Shown here piece by piece: positions 12,341 through 24,112 of a DNA stretch of 64,000 nt; positions within the stretch are counted from its first letter, which is position 1; the number at the start of each line of letters is the position of its first letter. Origin of the DNA: Paramecium sonneborni (taxonomy: Eukaryota; Ciliophora; Oligohymenophorea; Peniculida; Parameciidae). Position numbers and translations under genes: made by a program. The DNA lies in NCBI GenBank assembly GCA_905182985.1, contig CAJJDN010000016.1, forward strand, positions 222,577 through 286,576, written 5' to 3'. The notes beneath the pieces were generated by a model. The model did not search any database and was not told where the DNA came from. It saw nothing but the letters and a program-made list of their open reading frames with translations.

Positions 12341-13152
12341 TCAAATTTCTCTTGAAAGTTTCTTATAATCATAGCCATACACAATAAATAAAGATTTTAA
12401 AAGTGAATAATATAGCTTAGTATCTATAGATCGAAAAATCCATTGATAGCCCTGCTCTTTTAACAATTAATTATAAATTTATCCATACGATTTGCATTCT
12501 ATGCTAGTTAATTTTTAAATAGCCAATATTTTGAATGGGTTCGAGATTACTTCAGCAGTTAAAAAAGCAGAATACAAATAAAATAGACTATATTCATTTT
12601 TTTTATCCTCTTTTTAATTATTATATTTTTAATAATTTTACAAGGCTGGAAATGCTATTATACTACCAAACCAACTTCCTGCTAAAAAAGACCAAAATCC
12701 ATGATAAATGCTTGATGTACCATTTGATTTTACTTTATAAAGCAAGAGTTCTTTTCCATCACGATACCCATAAACTTATTAAAAGTAGTATAGAGAATTA
12801 AATGGCAAAAATGTAAATTGTATCATAATTCCCATCATGAATGATAGTATTAAATTTATTGGATTTACATTATTATTTGTAATGTCGGACCATGAATTCA
12901 ATGCTTTCAAAAGTACTACAAACTCTGCACTTTTACTAATATACCTATAAAAGAATCCTTTGAAAATCATACTAAATTACCACTATAAAATCTTTTAAGC
13001 CCTCCTTCTTTATAAACTATATTTAATGAATCTTAAAAAATTGTTCCATGCTTTTATTAAAATCTTATGACAGTTTTAATTGGATAACATATGAACATAG
13101 AGATAAATTTGTATTACCTCAGAAAGTTTTCTCTTAAATCTATATCGGTCAT
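12341..13152 (-). CDS. mitochondrial-carrier-like protein, single frame break
   Basis: Resembles the mitochondrial solute carrier family. The N-terminal part has YPIKTVIRFQQ, matching P-x-[DE]-x-x-[KR] only partly, and then YKEGGLKRFYSGNL, matching the x-E-G-x-x-x-[LF]-[YF]-x-G helix. Several hydrophobic segments follow, and the protein ends about 200 residues further. The frame starting at 13152 hits TGA near 12974. The downstream frame (MIFKGFFYRYISKS ...) is offset by one base and continues to TGA at 12341-12343. No GT-AG intron of plausible size bridges the break without deleting the carrier motif. It is therefore a sequence error, a recent pseudogene or, less likely, two genes. Substrate unknown. 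Confidence 0.6.
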
Positions 13153-13219
13153 AAATAATTATATTAATATTTTATAAAACATAATTATAAATAAAAGGTA
13201 AAATTTGATTGTCAATCAC

Positions 13220-13654
13220 ATGAACATCAATGATTTGGAAACTCAAATAATAGTTAAGGAACGATAGCAAATGTAATTAGAAGAAATTAGATCAATTTTA
13301 GAGTAAAAGATGAATCCTTAAAGACCTTTAATAATATAATCGATTGATAAAGATCAAATATTCTAAAATCCAACTGAAAATACTTATTCGTAGTATTTGA
13401 GGAAACCCTAGAAAATTTAAAATAATTAAGATCTTTTTATAAATAAAGGACAGTTGAGAATATATAAGAGCGGAGAATAAATAGAAGTTTATGAATTGAA
13501 AAATCTAACTTTTGTTTAATAATTAAAAAAGAATAGATTGCATTTAGTATTTTAAGGTTCTTAGAGTACTTATTTATAATTTGAAACTTAGAGAAAATAA
13601 TTAAAATTCTTTGAATGCCTAAATTTTGCAATAGAGAATAAATTATTTAAGTGA
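13220..13654 (+). CDS. small unknown protein
   Basis: Intronless 144-residue protein beginning MNINDLETQIIVKERQQ, with a short N-terminal coiled coil and a more compositionally diverse C-terminal half (GQLRIYKSGEQIEVYELKNL ... HLVFQG). No signal peptide or membrane segment. Only 28 bases separate its stop from the delta-tubulin start. Family not recognised. Confidence 0.7.
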
Positions 13655-13682
13655 AATATACTATATTAATAAATTTTTATAA

Positions 13683-14938
13683 ATGTCAATTGGTTTTATT
13701 TAATTAGGACAATGTGGTAATTAAATAGGACATGCTTTGTTTGATTTTATGCTTTAAGAGTAAAGACTTATTGGATTTTAGAACATAAATGTCAAGTCCA
13801 GGAGCTTAAGCTTTGTTAAATGAGATATTTTTTTTTGAGCGCAAAAACAAATAGATTGCAAAATCATTGTTGATTGATATGGAACCAAAAGTGGTTGATC
13901 GTTGTCTAAAAGCAGATTATTATGATAAAAGTATAAGAGAATATTGATTTAGCATTTAGTTTAACAAAATAGGAAGGATCTGGAAATAATTGGGCATATG
14001 GATTTAATAATCATGGGCCAGCAAATAAGAATGCAATTTTACAAATAATGGATACTTTATTAGAGGAATGTGGATATATAGAATGTTTATTTTTAATTTC
14101 TTCGCTTGCAGGTGGAACTGGATCTGGTTTAGGATCATATATATTAGAAGTTTTGGCTGACAGATATCCAGAAATTGAATTTTTTAATATTTGTGTTATG
14201 CCTCATTTAACTGGAGAAGTAATATTGCAATCATTAAATACAATTTTAACCATAGGTTCTATATATTAACATAGTGAAGGAATAATTTTATTATAAAATG
14301 ATGAAGCTTAAGCTTTATGCAATAATTTATTAAATTTGAAAAGTCCAAACTTATATGATATCAATTAAGTAATGTCTACTAATTTGGCAAGTTTTTTTTG
14401 GCCTTGTTTAACTAATTAAGTTTATAGTACATTCCAAAACAATCTTTAATATGTCTAAGAACTATTAAATATTACTAATAATCAATACAAACTACTTTAA
14501 TTAAATTAGATTCCTTAATTACCATAATAATCTAAGGCTTTTCAAAATGACACTTGGTCTGCTTTAGAAAAAAGAATATAACAAATGGTAATGACAGGTA
14601 CAAAGGAATATAATATAAATTGGCATAAAAAGGGATAGCAACCATTTAAATAATTGATGTTGGCTAGAGGAATTGATGTTAAAAAACATTAGTTTAATTG
14701 GAATACTGTACAGGATGAACATCAATTTAATAAGAATGAAAAGTCGATTACTGTTCTACATAATTCAAGCAATATTATTGAATCATTAAATTAAATATCA
14801 GATAGAGCTAATTAAATGATATAGGAGAGAGCTTATATTTATCAATATGAAAAATTTGGAGTAAAAATTTAAGATTTTTAAGAGAGTATGGGAATTGTTG
14901 AAGGAGTAATAAATGATTATGAATAATTAATTTAATGA
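13683..14938 (+). CDS. TUBD1: delta-tubulin
   Basis: Tubulin-superfamily GTPase required for the C-tubule of basal-body/centriole triplets; earlier Paramecium studies tied delta-tubulin to triplet assembly. 403 residues after introns 13760-13781 and 13931-13952 (22 nt each). Starts MSIGFIQLGQCGNQIGHALF. LLIDMEPKVVDRC, QEGSGNNWAYGF and the nucleotide-binding SLAGGTGSGLGSY (the tubulin GGGTGSG loop, near 14110) are clear. GSGNNWAYG and the C-terminal AYIYQYEKFG ... EGVINDYEQ are delta-like rather than alpha/beta. It is somewhat shorter than human delta-tubulin (~450), mostly in variable loops. Eta-tubulin is the main alternative. Confidence 0.9.
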
Positions 14939-14982
14939 TGTATAAATATAAACAATATACACAGGAAAAGATTTAGATATCA

Positions 14983-17900
14983 TCAGCTACTACTGGAACT
15001 GACAGTAAATGTTACCATTCTTCCATATTTATAATTACTGAGAGTTTTTAGTTAATTAGTCATGATATTACTTTGAGTGGTTAAATTTTCAATTCCCATT
15101 CTTCTTCTTTATTTGAGGAAAATATTTTATTCTTCTAAAGGTGGTTTTTTATAAATAATTTATTTTAGTTTTTAGATTAATTTCTTAATGATGGAATATT
15201 CATTAATTAAGAAATTTACATGTTATTTGACATCAATAAATAATTACAAAAGAATTAAAGTGGAAGTTAAAGTAATTACACACCATCCAATTATAAGTTA
15301 TGAGTCTTCAGTAAGGGAATTTGTTTGTTCATTAATAGCAAAAGCTAATATAAGCATTTCAGCAAACCAAATTAAAATTTCGGAACCTACTTATTTTTAA
15401 TATTCATCTTTGTCTTTAAGAGGTTAATTTTTTATTAAGTATAGAGCCATAACAATATTAAGAAGAGAAACTAATCCAATTTATAGACAAGGAGATGAAT
15501 AAAACATAACCAAGAACATCATAAATAGCATTTTTTTCACCAATAATATAATATTGAAGTAATAGGTAAATGGATTTTATTTTAATTTAATACCTTCATA
15601 AATAGCTCCAAAATAATTAACGTTAAATTTTTATTTGAATACAAATGTTGGTTTAGACATGAAATTAATAGCTATGGAGATAAATATAAGTTCTATTGCA
15701 AAAGCTACTAGACAACAGAGAAAGCTTGTGAAGAGGATTGGATCACTTAAATCAAAATCCTTCAATTAAAGAAACAAAGCAAGGTTGTAATCAAAAGCCA
15801 CAGCCATAAAGGTTCTAATAACTCCAGATGTAAATGCTTTTTTGAAACGCATCAATTGAATATAGAGATTTCTTATTACTCTATATACAAAAAATGTGCA
15901 TATGCTTTGTTCTTGTGAGTTAAGTGGAACATAAATAAAGGAATGTGAAAATTTAGTTAATGTTGATAATAATACTGTGCATGCTATGTAAGTAACAATA
16001 GTTGTCATAAATACAGTTAAAACTGTAATTATATTCACATAGAACACAGTGGAATAGCCATCATCTCTAAATTTAGGTTCTGCGTCAGGAGTGTTCACAT
16101 ATTAACTAATCAAGGTTTCTAAATCTATATAATCTTTTAAGAAATCAAATTGAGCAAATCCAAAAATTGTTAAATAATTGTTTAGATTGTAAGGATAATA
16201 AACATTAAAAAATTTGAGATAGGATATTAATTGCAAGACATCCAAAAGATTCCAGAATATATTCAATCCTCCAAATAGAAATGCTATTATCGCAAATCCA
16301 AATAGTAAATAAAGTACATACCTACTTAACTTCATTAATCCATCAGTTACTTATTAATTTAAAACAGAAGGTTGATTATATTCTTTTAATTAGATCATAT
16401 AGTTTTTTTCTATAAAAGAGTTTCCATCTTAATTGAAGATAGCATTTTGATTGATAATCTAGCAAACTAATTCTGGATCTTGTACGGATTCTTTGAAAAT
16501 CAAAGTTAACTCTAAAAATAACTAAGTGAATTTATCAGAATATTGAGTTAAATCCACATAAGTAAGGTCGTATTCATCACAATTGTTTACTTTGAAATTA
16601 ATTATGGAATTGATACTACCAGTGATAGATATTACTGAATCTGTTTTTATTCTAATTAGTCTTTCTTTATCAAAATTGTTATTTGATTCATTTACCTCAA
16701 AAACAATTTGAGGATATAACATTTCTTCACAATTAGATCCACATTTAAAACCTTATTCAATCTTACAAAATTAATCACATCCATCTCCATTTACTATATT
16801 GCCATCATCACATTCCTCTTATTCAACTTGAATGCCATCTCCACAGATTGAAATACATTAAGAATCAATTATATGGAATCCTTAATCTTATTCACACATC
16901 AAACATCCAGAATTATCTTATTTATAAATTATACAATCAGTGCAATTATTAGCCCTATCAACACAAGTCTTACAACTTGAATTACAAGGTTAACAAATAT
17001 ACTCTTAAGTTAAATAAAATCCATCAATGCAACCTATACATTATCCTGCTAAACATTCAGTGCAAGTATAATCAAAACAAAAAGAATTACCATGTAAACA
17101 TTTATAACAAGTATCTCTATCTATATTATTACCATCATCACAATCTTCATTCCATTAAACAATACTATCTCCACAATTTGAATAGCAATAATGATTTGTG
17201 GGTGGATTCAAATAATCTGCACAATTAGAACATTCTTAATTATAAGATTCATAATATCCCCTTCTACATTTACATTCAAATTAAATTGTATCACCTCCAT
17301 TATCTTTAAACTTAGGTACTCTTGTGCTAGGACATCTTGTACATTATTCTTACTTACTATTTAATTTACATTCCAAACAACTTGTATGACACTCTAATCA
17401 TCAAATAAAATGCATACTTCCACATGTATCTTAAAAGTTTAAATTAAAATAACCAGATTAACAAATACAAGTTTCATTATCTATGCTTAATATTCTATAT
17501 TAATCTTCATTACAAGTAATACAAGTTTTTTCATTCAAACATGTTTGACAATGTGAAGGACATTCTAAAATTAATAAATTATTTGATACTTTTACAATTT
17601 AAATCACCAACATCATAATATCCATCCTTACATATGCATGAATCCATATGTAATTTTCTATTCTAACTAGAATAACATGAATTACATTAATCCTTTGTAA
17701 AATTACAATTTTAACATAAGTCATTGCATTTACTACAAACTAAATCGTTATCTTCTTAAAAATAACCATCTAAACATCGACATGATTCTCTTTCTAAAAT
17801 TCTATTTTATCCAAGATGACATGCTGTACAAGTTCTAGCCTATTGATAACATTTCAAACAAGTTGGTTAACATAAATAACAACTAAAATCTTCCATATAA

Positions 17901-20221
17901 TATCCATCCAAACAACTACATTAATTTACATTTAACCATAAGTTTTTTGATTCATCACAAGATAAACAATTCTTAGGATGTTATTATCTGAAAATTCCAT
18001 AGTTTTATATTGTGTTGGTACAAGTTTAGCAATTATGAAAACAATTTTTCTATTCACAATAATCGATTCTTTCTTTTACTTTAGAACAAAAACAAGAATT
18101 GAATTTAAATTCATAACCAGATTCACATGCCTAACATACATTCATATCTGTGCATAGAGTACATCCTTAAGTACATTAGATACATTAATTTTCTAATCTA
18201 TAATATCCATCTTTGCATCCATTAATATTGGTGCTTATTGTATCGATTTAATTGATGCAATTTCCATTTTCATCACATTTTAAGCATTTGTCCTAACAAA
18301 TAGAAACAATTATTCTTAAATCATAGACACCACAATATGCTTGAGTGTCTATGCCTTAAAGGCATTACAATTGAACCTTCAGTTTGTTGGTAGATTCAAA
18401 AGATTTTACATATGATACACTCTAAACCATTTCAACATAAGGTTAACCAACTTAATTATCTACTGAAGTGCTACTACCAAACATATTATATTATGATAAT
18501 TCATTGTTGATACTTGTTCGAAATAAGATCTATCCATTTGTTGAATCAATAAATAATAACATGAATTACACTTTCACCTTATAAAACAATTTTTCATGAC
18601 TAAATTCGTAATGAATTTATTCATTCTACCAAATTCCAATTCCTCCTAAGATTATACGGTTCATGAAATAGGAAGTACCTAATTGTTATTAAGGAAAAGT
18701 CATGTTATTTTAGGGATAGTAATTCATATCATGATACATATTTAAAAGATATTTATCATTAAATGAAGTAATAGCTGGATCATAACAAACATTTTCTTTT
18801 ACTGTTGTATAACTTGGACATTAAGAAATGCAATTACCATTAAATAATTTTAAACTTCCAGAACAAGATAAACAAACACTAAGTTATGATTGATGACAAG
18901 TTTAACAATTATTCTCACATTAAAAGAAACTTGAATTTATTTCATATTAAGAAATTTTTAAATCTCGAAATCCCCATGTTCTTTAATAGGTATTCAACTA
19001 AAATTTAGTTTTAAACATTAATTCTGTTACTAATTCTGTTAATTCAACTTGAATTGTAATTTCATATGATACACATGATGAAAATTGTATAATAGAGCAT
19101 TTTTATGGTAATCCTACAGTAGTTGATTTTGTAATTGGAGAGTTGAGATAAATTTAGTTGAAATCCTCAATATAGACAACAACATATTAGTTGAATAGTA
19201 TTAATATAGTTTCAGGTAACAACTTTGATATTTTGTTAGTAATATATAGTTTAAATTAGATGATATATTTAAAATTAGGCTGTAAGTTGACGTCATCAAA
19301 TATGACAGAATCTGTATTTGAAAACATACCTGCTATAGACTTTGATCCAACCATATTAATCATTTATTTATTAACGCTATAATATTTATCAGCAACAAAT
19401 TTAAATTTATAAGAACTAAATGTATCTTCATCAAGATCAGAGTAAACTGTACTAACAAGAGATTATTAACATATTCTTTAATCATCTGATACATAATTAA
19501 GAGGGCATTCGTCAACACATGTCAAATCAGGATTATAGTATAAATATTGTTTATAGGGATGACATACACATTAGTTATTAATTAATTGAAATCCTTTTTT
19601 ACATATTAGACATAAATGTTCATCACATTCTTCACATTTATCCTCACAAAAGAATACTTATAATACAAAATTGCTTATTCCATATTCACTGGTCGTACCT
19701 GTTGAAACTCCCTCATGAATAATTTCTATGTTTAAATTAGGATCATTAAATGATATTTCCTAATCTATACGTGAGAATTTTTCAGCATATGATTTTCCAA
19801 AAGGCCTTTAAACACAGAATCTTAAAGGGTAATCTTGTAATTGAGATATTTATGGTTTCTCATAATGAACCAATAAATTATTCGCATAGACAGCAAGAGA
19901 TTCTGCTACACTCCAGAAATTTATATAATAGATATCAAAACTTATTCTTATTTTGCTGAATGTTCTTGATGTAGTCATTAAGATATTTCTACTCAATAAT
20001 GAATCTCCTTAAAGAAGCTTGGAATTCAACAAAGGTTACAAGTCACAAACTTAAACTAAATTTTAACATGGTTAATTGTTAGAGTTCTTCCAAAGGGAGA
20101 AAGTTGAACTATCTATTAATTCTGATTTAAATAATTCCCAACCTAAATAATTATTTTATATCTTACCACATTCCACCATCTAAATAAGCATTCTCAAGAT
20201 GATCAATTACATCCATTTCAT
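14983..20221 (-). CDS. large cysteine-rich surface protein with C-terminal multi-membrane domain
   Basis: A ~5.2 kb gene convergent with delta-tubulin. N-terminus: a hydrophobic signal-like stretch (MKWMQLIILRMLIQ; start chosen at 20221, upstream in-frame Mets possible) and a divergent N-domain. Then come many furin/TNFR-like cysteine repeats (e.g. KCEECDEHLCLICKKG) and two DUF4215 'Myxococcus cysteine-rich' units (EECDDGNIVNGDGC ... CKIEQGFKC; EDCDDGNNIDRDTC). From about 16335 down to 15100 there are about 7-8 hydrophobic helices (VLYLLFGFAIIAFLFGG, FYVNIITVLTVFMTTIVTYI and others). The short tail is basic and Ser-rich. One intron is certain (17565-17589, restoring CKKCPSHCQTC); others, e.g. 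in the 5' region, are likely. The topology suggests a receptor or adhesion protein. Ligand unknown. Confidence 0.8.
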
Positions 20222-21109
20222 TATGTTATTAATATAAATATTTCCAAATACATAAATACAGAGATAAACCATAAAATATTTGATAAATTCTGTTATGAAT
20301 ATAATAATTTATGTCATCATTTTTTCTATCCGAAAATTTGCTCTAAAGAAATCAGCCAAACTCCACAAATTCTTTACTAAAATTTTAGTTTAAAAAATTT
20401 ATATTTTATACATTTATTATGCATATCCTCAAAATTTTTCTATCAATAAGAAAATTTCAATCCCAATAAATTTATGAAGTGTTTTTGAGCAATTCATTTT
20501 AATACAATCATATGCATAAAAAGAACTTCAAATCAAATGAAATTGATATAATAAACACTAATAAATTTTAAAATTCCTGAATCAGATTAATCAAAGAAAT
20601 CTCATTAAAAATTTATAATTCATCTTTTGAAGATCTCTTTTTATTGTTCCGATAAGATTATTTTTAGAATTCATGAAAAGTATCATAATCTTTTAATAAA
20701 AGAATTTTAATTACAAGATTTTGCTAAAAAAAAAAATAAATAAATTTCTATAATTCTGTTTGAATTCCATTTTGTATTTTGAATTTGAACTAATATGAAA
20801 TAATTTAACTTAAATTTTATTTTGTTATTTATTATAGCTACCAGAATGACAGCACAATTAAATCAAAATTTCAAATTTATTATCATAAGAACTTCGTTCA
20901 TAATGATTCTAGAATTGATTAATGTAAAATTCATACAGCTAAAATCATTACAGTTAATATTAAAATATTTTAATTAAAGGATTTAACATGTTTAAAATCT
21001 GAATTTACTGTTTAATAAATACCTAAATGATTACTCACAAAATCATATTATAATTAATATAGATTTTTTATAATTCTTATAATTCAAATATATATAAAAA
21101 TGGTGATTT
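20222..21109. other. intergenic spacer
   Basis: Apart from the weak plus-strand fragment at 20795-21030, this stretch is AT-rich and featureless. It separates two cysteine-rich genes on the minus strand. Confidence 0.4.
20795..21030 (+). pseudogene. possible fragment of a secreted-protein gene
   Basis: An ATG at 20795 opens a signal-peptide-like stretch (MKQFNLNFILLFIIATRMTA). A better coding segment in a frame offset by one base (FQIYYHKNFVHNDSRIDQ ... DLTCLKSEFTVQQIPK) ends at TGA 21028-21030. The only GT-AG interval that would fix the frame is 14 nt, below the size seen elsewhere here. It may be a relic of the cysteine-rich family that flanks it. Confidence 0.3.
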
Positions 21110-23178
21110 TCATTCGCATGTGCATTTAGAACCTTGTAAATGAAGGGAACATCCTTTTTTACATATATTGCATTGATATTTAGATTTACATTCAGAACAA
21201 TTAGCTACTTCACATTTTTGGCAGATTTTATCATCATTTTCAAAATAGCCAGATTTGCATAATTTAGTTTTATAATCAAATTCATATAAATTTCTTGTGA
21301 ATTCTAAACATTCAGATTTACTAGGTCCAGTGCATGATTTGCAATATGGTGTACATTTATGTATAATTAAATAATAATCTTACAGAAAACAATAACCGAT
21401 AGTATTACATCCAATAGTAATCATAATATCATTATTTGTATGTTTGAAATACTTACTATATTAAACAATAGAATCTGGTTTATTAGCATCACCATCAATT
21501 TAGATTAAATCTTGAGGATTGATATAATTGTATTCTCCTCCATCTATTTAATAAAAGAATCCAGTCTATTAATCATTATTTTCTGATAGATCTATATAAC
21601 TAACTGTAAATGTATATGTTAATGCATAATGAGGTTCAAGAATAAGTATTTTCGTAAATTCTTATCTTCTCCATTTACCTCCAAAAAGTAAGTTAGTTTT
21701 ATTAAATCTATATTAAAATTAACTTCGATTGTCTAACAAAGATATTTCACCGGCCCAATTATTTTAAGTAATATCTACATCTTTAACTATGAATTTGCTA
21801 TTAGATTATTTTTTTAAGAAAGTTTTACAATGAAAGTCCTCCTAAATGCTTTCTTCTGGACATTATTACACACATTCATTTTCAAACAAATAAAACCCTT
21901 CTTTACATTATTTACATTAATCTTATTCAATATATTTTTAATCACAAATTTTACAATTTTATTATGAACAAATGGTTTCATCTATTAATAATTGAGTTAT
22001 TTTGATTTTTTAAATTATTATTTCAGATTCAAGTGATTGCTTTTCATCTTCTAAATCTTCCAATAAATTATATCTTGGTTTATGACTTTAACTTTTTATA
22101 GGTTTAAATGTAGTCTTCACATTTAAAATTGATGAATTCACATCAACAATTGGAGTTTATAATTTTATTAAAGTACAATTTTTAGAATACTCACATTAAG
22201 ATTCTGAAATATTGTAGATTTAAATATATATATTTGAATAATAATTGGCTATCCATCCTTAGTAAATATCATTAATCATTATATCAAATTGTTAAAAAGC
22301 CTAATAGTATTTGATTTTTCAATACTTTAAAATTAGATAATATTATATCTACTTCTAATTGAATTTAAGAAGATTTCTTTAATTGTAATTATTATTCAAA
22401 ATTCTTATTCAACTTTAAATTTGTATTTTATCCAAAACTATATGTTTCCAATAATTCTATAATAATTAATATATATGGAAATACCAACTTTTGTACAACC
22501 TCGATAAATATTTGCAGCATATCCATCAGGGCATTATTTTAAACATTAATTTTAAAATTCAAAATTCGTACAATAACATTTATTTTAATTTACTTAAAAT
22601 GTAAAATTATTTTCACATTCCAAACAAACTAAACTACTATTATCATTGTATTCACATTCTTAACAATTTTATGGACATTCCATTTAGAAAATATGAATTT
22701 ATTTAATTCCAACATACTTTTATTATAAATTTGATTCATCATCTAAAAGTTAGATGAATATAGAAATTTCTGTATATTTTTTTCCGTCTAATTCATAATT
22801 AAATGATAACATCTTATAATCAGAAGTATTAAAACATTGATTGATTATTGAAAATCCATATCCTAATTCCCAACTTTGAGTAATATCGATTGTTTTATTT
22901 TAAATTGATATTGAATATTTTGAATCCATAGGAACTATAAATTCTAATAAAATTTTAGTTTTCGCAAAAGGTTTGAAGTCCTTTAGTGATATGACTTTTT
23001 GTAAACCTCCTTATTAAGCAATGATTGGAAGATTATATGCTTCACAATGTAATTAAATGTAATTATCTAATTTATTTTATGTAAAAGATTTATCATAACC
23101 TTCATAATGAGTTATTGTCCATTGAGCCATAGTAGCATTTATGATTAAAATAGCAATAAAGTATTTCAAGTTAAACAT
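21110..23178 (-). CDS. secreted cysteine-rich protein
   Basis: Predicted 671 residues after introns 22457-22484 (28 nt) and one of 25 nt between SNFKV and the following AFQQFD. Starts with a signal peptide (MFNLKYFIAILIINATMAQ). It has two copies of a ~130-residue beta-rich N-domain (WELGYGFSIINQCFN; ISLLDNRSQFQYRFNKT), each followed by furin-like CxxC repeats (CPQNCQECEYNDNSSLVCL; CKICDQKYIEQDQCKQC). It ends CKKGCSLHLQGSKCTCE before TGA. No membrane helix is visible after the signal, so it is probably secreted or lumenal. It is related in repeat type to the large gene just downstream, which suggests a local family expansion. Confidence 0.8.
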
Positions 23179-23244
23179 TTACGAAATAAATTTTATAAAA
23201 ACAAAATAAACAATAATTAAATCAAAAAGGTATTATAAAAGATT

Positions 23245-23550
23245 TTATTTATAAATAAACTCTGCCTCTTTATTATCTTAACATTTTAGACACTTATCAA
23301 ATATTTAACAACCATATAAATAACTTTCATAACCATATTCACTCAAGAAATATCTATTCTAACACTAAAAGCTTTTATAATTAAAAATTTCAATCTTTGT
23401 TTAATAATCTTTACAATCAGATAGATTTAGATCTATACAAGTTTGCACATTTATGAACACTAATATCTTTCATTCTATTACTTTCAATATTATAAAATAA
23501 TAATAAGAATTACACATCCACTATATTTAGGTTAAATATATTTTTATTAT
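23245..23550 (-). pseudogene. fragment of a cysteine-rich gene
   Basis: About 90 codons in one minus frame look coding (VQTCIDLNLSDCKDYQTKIE ... QCQNRYFLSEYGYESYLYG ... KCLKCQDNKEAEF), with cysteine spacing like the adjacent surface proteins. There is no good start upstream, and downstream the frame runs without TGA into the start of the next gene. Likely a relic or a poorly joined exon. Confidence 0.35.
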
Positions 23551-24112
23551 GATTAAATGTATGATCAATATAACTCGTATATGTAAATATATTAAATGAT
23601 CTACCATCTATTGAATAAACAAATTATCTTAATCTAATGTTCAATTTTATGTAAAAAGAACATCTTTTAATATATTAATTTTTGTATAAATAAATTATTT
23701 TTTACATTTGGTACATTAATTGTTATAAAAAAAATTAATACAATTCTAATTTAACACTCGTATCTAATTTTCATTATAATATTTATGAATAAAATTATGA
23801 AATGGGAATGATTACAATATTTTTGGATTTGTGATAATAAATTATATATTTCTAATATAATTTTTATTCTTTAGAAAAATAATCAATATTTAGAACAAAT
23901 CTTGTTATAAATTTATTAAACTAAGTAATATAAACATAACTTAATAATAAATTATTGATAATTAAGAATTAATTAATTATAAATAGTTAGATTATTATTC
24001 ACATAGATCTTTAAATAAATTAATAATTTTTATAGATTAAGATGACGAAATTTGTTTATTAATTTTATACATATTTTTTGAAATATATAATACAAAACTA
24101 TAAAAGAAAAGT
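23551..24112. other. intergenic spacer
   Basis: AT-rich sequence downstream of the histidine kinase stop. No coding frame or element seen. Confidence 0.4.

Noticed and set aside
12535..12801. Plus open frame beside the carrier-like gene
   Set aside because: The minus strand gives a hydrophobic carrier-like protein with a proper stop; the plus frame is its shadow.
12960..12990. Programmed translational frameshift as in Euplotes
   Set aside because: No AAA-TAA/TAG-type slippery site applies, since TAA and TAG are sense here; an indel is simpler.
15188..15860. Plus-strand open frame that could follow delta-tubulin
   Set aside because: The minus strand of the same DNA encodes hydrophobic helices continuous with the cysteine-rich protein through to TGA at 14983. 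The plus reading has no motif.
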